Source: Streptomyces sp. NRRL F-2664 (lineage in GTDB: Bacteria; Actinomycetota; Actinomycetes; Streptomycetales; Streptomycetaceae). Taken from it: a stretch of 64,000 bases of DNA. Location of the stretch: assembly GCF_000719345.1 (NCBI RefSeq), contig NZ_JOFX01000002.1, forward strand, positions 427,080-491,079. The letters are read 5' to 3'. The notes beneath the pieces are model-generated. The model was given only the letters and a program-made list of their open reading frames with translations. It ran no database searches and was not told the origin of the DNA. This document shows positions 57,299-64,000 of the stretch, piece after piece. Within the stretch, counting starts at the first letter, position 1; each line of letters begins with the position of its first letter. Made by a program: the position numbers and the translations under genes.

Positions 57299-59344
57299 GT
57301 GGCGAACGCGGCGGAGCACAGCACAGCGGACGGACATGCCGGGGTCATAGGCGGCAGCAGCAGGCTGGGCGCGGCGCGTCTGCTCCTGTGGGCCCTGGCC
57401 GGCGCGCTCGCCGTCCGACAGGCCGTCGCGGTGCTGCGCCTGCCGCCGGCCGAGTGGCTGGACGGCTTCCACCTCCCGGCCGGCGGCGCTGTCGGCTCGG
57501 TGTACGACGTCGGACAGTTCGCGGGCACCCCCTTCGCCGGGCTGGTCCTCAGACCGTTCGCCGGCCTCGCCGCGCCGTCCCTGGAGGTCGCGTGGACCTG
57601 TGTGACGCTGCTGCTGGTCGCGGCCGTCGGCTTGGTGGCGGCCCGAGGACTGCCCGACCCGGTGCCGCGGCGCACCGCGCTGCTCGCCGCGCCCGTCCTG
57701 ACGGCCCTGATGATGGTCTCGCTGCCCGTCCGGGAGGCCGCCTCGCCGGGCCGGACCGCCGTCCTTCCCGTGCTGCTGGTGCTCCTCGCCGTCTTCCGCG
57801 TGCCCGGCGACCGGCCCGCGGGCTTCCTCGTCGGCCTCGCCGCCGCGCTCCAGCCGGCCCTGCTGCTCTTCGCCCCGCTGCTGTGGCTGACCGGACGGCG
57901 CCCCGCGGCGCGGAGCGCCGCCGTGGCCTTCGCCGGCGCGACTGCCCTGTCCTGGGCGGCTCTGCCGCGCGACTCGTGGACGTACTGGATGCACCACCTG
58001 GCCGGTACCGGCCTCGGCGGCGCCCCCGACGGCCTCGCCAACCAGTCCGTGCACGGCGCACTGCTGCGCCTGGGCCTGACCGGCCCCGCCGAGCTGCTGC
58101 TGTACGCGGCCCTCGCCGGCGGCATCGTCTGGTGCGGGCTGCGCCGCGCGGTCCGCTACGCCCGTGACGGCCAGCTGCTGCTCGCCGTCGCCGTCACCGG
58201 CTGCGTGGCCGTCGCCGTGTCCCCGACCGGCTGGCGCCACCAGCTGCTGTGGGTGCTGCTCGCCGTCGCCGGCAAGGTCGGCAGGCGGGCCGCCGACCGG
58301 CGCGTGTGGCCGGTGGCCGTGGTCCTCGCCGCCACCCTGCCGAGCGCGGTGCTGCTGCCGAACCTGGCCGCGCTGGCCCCCGTACGCGACAACGTGCTGC
58401 TGCTGACCGCCGTCGTGGCCGCCTGCGCGGTGCCGTTCCTGCCGCGCTCGTCCCCGTACTGGCGCGATCCCGTACCGACCGCCCACGGGCTGCCGGCGCC
58501 CGCCCGCTGGTCGCGCGTGCCGCTGCTGCCGTTCTGGCGGCGCGTGCTGTCCCGCCCGAACCTGCTGCTGGAACTGCTGCTGATACGGGTCGGCTACTCG
58601 CTCTACTCCCACATCCGGGCGGCCGCCCCCACCAGCCGCTCCCTCGCCGAGGGCAACGGCCGTCAGATCCTCGGGATCGAGCGGGCCCTGGGCCTCGACA
58701 TCGAGCACGCCGTGAACCACGCGGTGGTGGACACCCCCTGGCTGGAGGCGTTCTTCGACTTCTACTACACCTCCTTCCACTTCGTGGTCCCGCTGGCGAT
58801 CCTCGCGGTCCTGTACTGGCGGCGTCCCGGCGACTACCGCTGGGCGCGGGCCTCCCTGGGCCTGGCCACGGTCATCGCGCTCGCCGGTTTCTGGCTCTAC
58901 CCGCTCGCCCCGCCGCGCCTCATGCCGGGCCTCGGCTTCGTCGACACCGTGCACGGGCCGCAGGACCTGGCCAACCCGTCCTACGGGGCGATGACCGCCA
59001 TCTCCAACCAGTACGCGGCGATGCCCTCGCTGCACTTCGGCTGGTCGCTGTGGTGCGGGATCGTGATCGTGGTGCTCGCGCCGAAGGGCTGGCAGAAGCT
59101 GCTGGGCGCCCTGCACCCGCTGATCACGGTGTGCGCGATCGTCGCCACCGCCAACCACTGGGTCCTGGACGCGGTCGGCGGAGCCGTCGTCGTCGTCGCC
59201 GGCTTCGGGCTCGTCCACGTCCTGTCCGGGCCGCGCGGCCTGCACGTGGACCTTCCCGCGCCGCGCGCCGACCACCCGGCCGGGGAGGCCGCCCCCGAGC
59301 CGGCGACCCCCGCCGGCCGACCGGTCGCGGGGTCGCGCCCCTGA
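57299..59344 (+). CDS. Bifunctional GT87-type glycosyltransferase / PAP2 phosphatase
   Basis: A 681-residue membrane fusion. The N-terminal half (about 30-390) is a GT87-like polyprenyl-phosphate-mannose-type transferase with many membrane segments and a DVGQFAGTPFAGLVLRP-style catalytic loop. From about residue 430 a PAP2 (inositolphosphotransferase-like) domain follows: DFYYTSFHFVVPLAIL, LPLHFGW-like AAMPSLHFGWSLWCG and TANHWVLDAVGGAV with the catalytic His residues (SLHFGW and NHWVLDAVGG). It may make and dephosphorylate a glycolipid such as a phosphatidylinositol mannoside. GTG 57299 with GGGAGG. Confidence 0.88.
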   Translation: MANAAEHSTADGHAGVIGGSSRLGAARLLLWALAGALAVRQAVAVLRLPPAEWLDGFHLPAGGAVGSVYDVGQFAGTPFAGLVLRPFAGLAAPSLEVAWTCVTLLLVAAVGLVAARGLPDPVPRRTALLAAPVLTALMMVSLPVREAASPGRTAVLPVLLVLLAVFRVPGDRPAGFLVGLAAALQPALLLFAPLLWLTGRRPAARSAAVAFAGATALSWAALPRDSWTYWMHHLAGTGLGGAPDGLANQSVHGALLRLGLTGPAELLLYAALAGGIVWCGLRRAVRYARDGQLLLAVAVTGCVAVAVSPTGWRHQLLWVLLAVAGKVGRRAADRRVWPVAVVLAATLPSAVLLPNLAALAPVRDNVLLLTAVVAACAVPFLPRSSPYWRDPVPTAHGLPAPARWSRVPLLPFWRRVLSRPNLLLELLLIRVGYSLYSHIRAAAPTSRSLAEGNGRQILGIERALGLDIEHAVNHAVVDTPWLEAFFDFYYTSFHFVVPLAILAVLYWRRPGDYRWARASLGLATVIALAGFWLYPLAPPRLMPGLGFVDTVHGPQDLANPSYGAMTAISNQYAAMPSLHFGWSLWCGIVIVVLAPKGWQKLLGALHPLITVCAIVATANHWVLDAVGGAVVVVAGFGLVHVLSGPRGLHVDLPAPRADHPAGEAAPEPATPAGRPVAGSRP

Positions 59345-59377
59345 CGTTGCCTCACGCCCCGCACGCGCTGGCGCCCC

Positions 59378-60340
59378 TCAGGCCGGCGCCCCTCGCGGAC
59401 CTGACGCGCCGCGCCGCCTGCGCAGCAGGGTGCGCAGCGGGCCCGGGCTCTCGTACCCGACCCGCCGGGCGACCGCCGCCAGCGGCAGGTCCGTGGTGCG
59501 CAGCAGGTGTTCCGCCTGCTCCACGCGCAGGTCCTGGACCAGCCCGACGGGGGTACGGCCGAGCGTACGGGCGACCGCGCGCTGCAGGGTGCGCTCGCTG
59601 ACGCCGAGTTCCCGGGCGGCGTCCGCGATCGGCGCCGGCTGCGCGAGGCGGGTCCGCGCCCACTGCTCGAAGGCGGCCACCAGCGGGTCGTGGCCGGTCA
59701 GGGCACTGGGGATCGCGTACGCCGCCTGGGAGGCCCGGTCGTCGACGACGAGGTAGCGGCGGACGAGGTCGGCGAGCGCGGGACTGCGCGTGCCGACGAT
59801 CGACAGGGCCAGGTCCAGATGGCCGAACGCGGCACCCGCCGTGGTCACCCCGCCCGAGCTGACGACCATCCGGGTCTCCTCGACGGTGACGGCACGGTAG
59901 CGGTCGCGGAAGAGCGGTGCGAGCCACCAGCTGGTCGTCGCCCGCAGCCCGTCCAACACACCGGACTCCGCGAGCAGGAACGTTCCGGTGCAGGCGGTGG
60001 CGAGCGGGGTGCGGCGTTCGCGGGCGTCCGTCAGGATGCGCCGGACCGGACGGTACGCGGCCGACGCGACGGCCTCGACCAGCAGCTCGGGGCGGCGCTC
60101 CATCAGGGCGGGCACCACCAGCAGGTCGGCGTCCTCGGCGACCGACGCCGGCTCGGTGTCGATGCGGTGGCCGAGACCGGTGCGGACGCGCCGGCGCACG
60201 CCGACAGTGCGGATGTCGAAGGCGGGCGGCGCGGCGCCGGCGACGCGGCGGCGCAGCGCGTGGGCCGTGTGCAGGACGTCGAGTACGGCCGAGATGCCGG
60301 AGTCGAAGACACCGTCGACGGCGAGCACGGCGATTTTCAC
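59378..60340 (-). CDS. GlxA-type regulator (DJ-1/PfpI plus AraC)
   Basis: A 320-residue GlxA-family regulator. The N-terminal DJ-1-like domain (IAVLAVDGVFDSGISAVLDVL, LATACTGTFLLAESGVLDGL) keeps the nucleophile-elbow Cys (ATACTGT). The C-terminal AraC domain (ADAARELGVSERTLQRAVAR, LPLAAVARRVGYESPGPL) binds DNA. GTG 60340. Ligand unknown; often controls neighbouring genes such as the adjacent thioesterase. The C-terminal Arg-rich RRRRGASGPRG end is short. Confidence 0.9.
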   Translation of the reverse strand: MKIAVLAVDGVFDSGISAVLDVLHTAHALRRRVAGAAPPAFDIRTVGVRRRVRTGLGHRIDTEPASVAEDADLLVVPALMERRPELLVEAVASAAYRPVRRILTDARERRTPLATACTGTFLLAESGVLDGLRATTSWWLAPLFRDRYRAVTVEETRMVVSSGGVTTAGAAFGHLDLALSIVGTRSPALADLVRRYLVVDDRASQAAYAIPSALTGHDPLVAAFEQWARTRLAQPAPIADAARELGVSERTLQRAVARTLGRTPVGLVQDLRVEQAEHLLRTTDLPLAAVARRVGYESPGPLRTLLRRRRGASGPRGAPA

Positions 60341-60434
60341 CCCGCCATCCTAGAGGCAGCCCCGCGCCGCCGACTGTCGGAATCGGTGCGGAAGCTGCCG
60401 GATCCGACACTCGCCGGTCGGCGGGGCCCATGCC

Positions 60435-60448
60435 TAGGGTCGGTGGCA
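60435..60448 (+). promoter_or_regulatory. Candidate leaderless promoter of the thioesterase gene
   Basis: TAGGGT at 60435-60440 lies seven bases before the ATG, with no Shine-Dalgarno sequence. Confidence 0.4.
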
Positions 60449-60993
60449 TGACCACGTATGACACCAGCACCCCCCTGCCCGGCGCGGACGCCGGGGCCCC
60501 GCTCCGCAGCCGTACGCACACCTGGCGGCCCCGGCCGCAGGCCGGGACTCCGGAACTCCTCGGCATGAGCGGGCTGGAGATCCTCCGGGCGGGCATCGCG
60601 GGGGACCTGCCCGGCGCGTCGATGATGAGCACGCTGGGGTTCCGGCTCACCGAGGCCGCCGAGGGCTCCGCCGTCTTCGAGGGCGATCCCGGCGACCACC
60701 TGCTCAACCCGATGGGGACGGTGCACGGCGGCTTCCTCGCCACCCTCCTCGACTCCGCGCTCGGCTCGGCCGTGATGACGCTGCTCCCGGCGGGCTGCGG
60801 CTACACCACGGTGCAGCTCGGGGTGCACATGATCCGGCCGGTCTCGGCGGACACCCCCACCCTGCGCTGCGAGGGCACCGCCCTGCACGTGGGGCGGACC
60901 ACCGCCACCGCCGAGGCCAGGATCACGGGGACGCACGACGGCAAGCTGTACGCCCACGGGACGACGACCTGCGCGGTCCTGCGCCCGCGCTGA
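60448..60993 (+). CDS. PaaI-type hotdog thioesterase
   Basis: A 181-residue hotdog-fold acyl-CoA thioesterase. The catalytic segment is LLNPMGTVHGGFLATLLDSALGSAVM (HGG with Asp), then VQLGVHMIRPVSADTPTLRCEGTAL. The first 35 residues are a basic/Pro-rich extension. It hydrolyses phenylacetyl- or medium-chain acyl-CoA. ATG 60448 with a leaderless-type promoter. It lies 50 bases from the end of the CYP125 gene on the opposite strand and might act on CoA esters made by the steroid pathway (inference). Confidence 0.9.
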   Translation: MTTYDTSTPLPGADAGAPLRSRTHTWRPRPQAGTPELLGMSGLEILRAGIAGDLPGASMMSTLGFRLTEAAEGSAVFEGDPGDHLLNPMGTVHGGFLATLLDSALGSAVMTLLPAGCGYTTVQLGVHMIRPVSADTPTLRCEGTALHVGRTTATAEARITGTHDGKLYAHGTTTCAVLRPR

Positions 60994-61042
60994 CACCGGC
61001 CCGGCCGGCCCCGGGACGGCCCACCTGCCGCCGGGTCCGGAG

Positions 61043-62287
61043 TCAGCCGTGGCTGACCCGGAGCTCCTTGATGCCGTTGAGCCAGGCCGCGCGCAGCCGG
61101 CGCGGACCCTCCCCGGCCGACCGCAGGTCGGGCAGTGCGTCGGCCAGGGCGTTGAAGATCAGGTCGATCTCCATCACGGCGAGGGACTTGCCGAGGCAGA
61201 AGTGCGGGCCGCCGCCGCCGAAACCCAGGTGCGGATTCGGGTCGCGGGTGATGTCGAAGACATCGGGGTGCGCAAAGACCTCGGGGTCGTGGTTGGCGGA
61301 GGAGTAGAACATCCCCACCCGGTCGCCCGCCTTGATCTTCTGCCCGCCCAGCTCGGTGTCCTGGGTGGCGGTCCGCTGGAAGGACACCACCGGCGTGGCC
61401 CAGCGCACGATCTCCTCCGCCGCGGTGGACGGCCGGGTCGCCTTGTACAGCTCCCACTGCTCGGGGTGGGTCAGGAAGGCGTGCATGCCGTGGCTGATGG
61501 CGTTGCGGGTGGTCTCGTTGCCCGCGACGGCCAGCAGCAGGACGAAGAACCCGAACTCGTCCGAGCCGAGGTTGCCCTGGCCCTCCGCCGCCACCAGCTG
61601 GGTGACGATGTCCTGGGCCGGGCATTCCTTGCGCTGCGCGGACAGGTTCATCGCGTAACCGATCAGCTCCATGGCGGCGTTGGAACCGACCTCGGCCGTG
61701 ATCGCGTACTCCGGGTCGTCGTAGGCGATCATCTTGTTCGACCAGTCGAAGATCTTGGCGCGGTCCTTCTGCGGTACCCCGATCAGCTCGGCGATGGCCT
61801 GCAGCGGCAGCTCGCACGCGACCTTCGTGACGAAGTCGAAGCTGCCGTCGGCCGCCGCGGCGGCCGCCTCCTCGACGATCCTCCGGGCCCGTTCGCGCAG
61901 GGCCTCCTCCAGGCCCCGGATGGCGCGCGGGGTGAAACCGCGCTGCACGATCTGGCGCACCCGGGTGTGTTCCGGCGGGTCCATGTTCAACATGATCAGC
62001 CGCTGGGCATCTATCGCATCACGCTGGATGTGCTCGTTGAAGCGGATGATCGCGGTGTTGGTGGTCGAGGAGAACAGCTCGGGGTGCGTGGAGACGTACT
62101 TGACGTCCGCGTGCCGGGTCACGGCCCAGTAGCCCTCGTCGTCGAACCCGGTGACCCCCCGCCGCTGCGGGCACCACCAGACGGGCGCGGTCTGCCGCAG
62201 CCGCGCGAACTCCGGGTGGGGAATCCGGCTCTGGAGCAGGTCGGGGTCGGTGGCGTCGAAGCCGTCGGGGAGCGCGGGGCAGGGCAT
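61043..62287 (-). CDS. Cytochrome P450 of the CYP125 (steroid C26/27 hydroxylase) type
   Basis: A 414-residue P450. The heme ligand is Cys364 in FGGGGPHFCLGKSL; the I-helix reads LLLAVAGNETTRN; EIVRWATPV is the ExxR helix partner region. Stretches match M. tuberculosis CYP125 closely, for example FDDEGYWAVTRHADVK, SSTTNTAIIRFNEHI and WELYKATRPSTAAEEIVRW. CYP125 oxidises the terminal carbon of the cholesterol side chain with an NAD(P)H-ferredoxin partner. The ATG 62287 has TTGGAG. It is divergent from a FadA5-like thiolase, the same pairing as Rv3545c/Rv3546, and a KstR-like box lies about 50 bases upstream. Confidence 0.9.
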   Translation of the reverse strand: MPCPALPDGFDATDPDLLQSRIPHPEFARLRQTAPVWWCPQRRGVTGFDDEGYWAVTRHADVKYVSTHPELFSSTTNTAIIRFNEHIQRDAIDAQRLIMLNMDPPEHTRVRQIVQRGFTPRAIRGLEEALRERARRIVEEAAAAAADGSFDFVTKVACELPLQAIAELIGVPQKDRAKIFDWSNKMIAYDDPEYAITAEVGSNAAMELIGYAMNLSAQRKECPAQDIVTQLVAAEGQGNLGSDEFGFFVLLLAVAGNETTRNAISHGMHAFLTHPEQWELYKATRPSTAAEEIVRWATPVVSFQRTATQDTELGGQKIKAGDRVGMFYSSANHDPEVFAHPDVFDITRDPNPHLGFGGGGPHFCLGKSLAVMEIDLIFNALADALPDLRSAGEGPRRLRAAWLNGIKELRVSHG

Positions 62288-62334
62288 CGGGCAACTCCAA
62301 AGTCTGACGGACCATCAGAAGTTGGCTCGAAGGT

Positions 62335-63698
<1,364 letters not shown>

Positions 63699-63709
63699 CT
63701 GCGCTGCGA

Positions 63710-63748
63710 CCGCCCGCTCCGTCCGCCCGCTCCGTCCGCCCGCTCCGA
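63710..63748 (+). repeat. Three 13-bp tandem repeats
   Basis: CCGCCCGCTCCGT repeats at 63710, 63723 and 63736 (third copy ends CGA) directly after the fadA5 stop. Low complexity; no function seen. Confidence 0.7.
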
Positions 63749-63831
63749 CGGCGTTCCGACGCCGCTCCGACCGCGCCCGCGCGCACACCCCCCGCGCGCA
63801 GGGCGCCCGCGATCCCGCGGGATGGGATGCA

Positions 63832-63878
63832 GAAGGCCCCGGCGGCCGGACCTGGGGAGGCCGGCCACCGGGGCCTTC
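63832..63878. terminator. Terminator between fadA5 and the transglycosylase gene
   Basis: GAAGGCCCCGG (63832-63842) pairs with CCGGGGCCTTC (63868-63878), with further pairing inside. It lies between two convergent genes and may serve both. Confidence 0.8.
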
Positions 63879-63910
63879 GTATGCGTTCTTCGGCGCTCGC
63901 CGCAGGCGGC

Positions 63911-64000
63911 CTAGTACCAGTGGTTGGCCTGCCAGAACTTCCAGGCGCCGACGGGGCTGCCGTAGCGCTCGTTCATGTAGTCCAGGCCCCACTTGATCTG
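63911..64000 (-). CDS. C-terminus of a transglycosylase-like (SLT-type) protein, truncated by the window
   Basis: The last 29 codons on the minus strand read QIKWGLDYMNERYGSPVGA and WKFWQANHWY before TAG at 63911-63913. The block WGLDYMNERYGSPxGAWxFWQANHWY is the characteristic end of the SLT-type lytic transglycosylases secreted by Streptomyces, where it closes the catalytic fold. The rest lies beyond the window. Substrate would be peptidoglycan. Confidence 0.8.
   Translation of the reverse strand, partial: QIKWGLDYMNERYGSPVGAWKFWQANHWY

Overview
The window is GC-rich (about 72 % by eye), with GC-ending codons, many GTG starts, sparse -10/-35 promoters and long perfect GC-rich terminators. 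Protein content (DUF3145, DUF3052, FasR, a homodimeric AceE, TerD families, the 24-residue bL37) points to a Streptomyces or close relative. The order DUF3145 - fabF - acpP - fabH - fabD - fasR - aceE - DUF3052 - peroxiredoxin - TerD genes is the order I remember from the S. coelicolor SCO2391-SCO2364 region, so this looks like core chromosome with accessory genes between conserved blocks.

Layout. 1-8 kb: tail of a truncated gene, a MarR/quinone-oxidoreductase pair, Ohr peroxidase, an EI24 membrane protein, an HxlR/imine-reductase-like divergent pair, and two co-directional multi-membrane proteins (GT-C-like and DUF2142). 8-12.6 kb: ABM monooxygenase, TetR, GH3 beta-glucosidase and a GDSL lipoprotein. 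12.9-18.3 kb: the type II fatty-acid initiation/elongation operon fabD-fabH-acpP-fabF with its activator fasR. 18.4-26.2 kb: accessory metabolism (pirin, serine hydrolase, MerR/aldo-keto reductase, a broken GntR, DUF4429, alpha/beta hydrolase, TetR, I36 inhibitor, K+ channel). 26.3-30.6 kb: aceE, DUF3052 and a Bcp-type peroxiredoxin.

30.7-40.4 kb is the most unusual block: a tellurium-resistance-like (Ter) stress island. It has three TerD-type proteins, a TerA-like protein and a DUF475 (TerC-like) membrane protein, followed by a tightly overlapping operon encoding a CitE-like C-C lyase, a giant phosphoribosyltransferase-StiP/PELOTA fusion, a HAD phosphatase and an O-methyltransferase. Such enzymes have been predicted by comparative genomics to make a nucleoside-like metabolite. 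The fusion keeps an internal ribosome-binding site and ATG where two separate genes would normally meet.

40.4-50.5 kb: FmdB-like, DUF4383 and coiled-coil proteins, tRNA-Val(UAC), the tiny bL37 gene, a TRADD-N-associated-type membrane protein, DedA, PhoD, a secreted HNH nuclease, a frameshifted pseudogene, CsbD, and a GDT1/TMEM165 Mn exporter preceded by a convincing yybP-ykoY manganese riboswitch. 50.5-60.4 kb: DUF664/DinB protein, a HAD phosphatase whose frame runs on for about 300 codons antisense to its neighbour, a peptidoglycan-binding membrane protein, an EmrB/QacA-type exporter with a C-terminal winged-helix-like tail, GNAT, SnoaL, ABM, a GT87-PAP2 fusion and a GlxA-type regulator. 60.4-64 kb: PaaI thioesterase and a divergent CYP125/FadA5 pair resembling the mycobacterial cholesterol side-chain genes, with two KstR-like boxes between them. 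The window ends in the last 29 codons of a transglycosylase-like protein.

All assignments are from reading the sequence and family knowledge; no database search was run.
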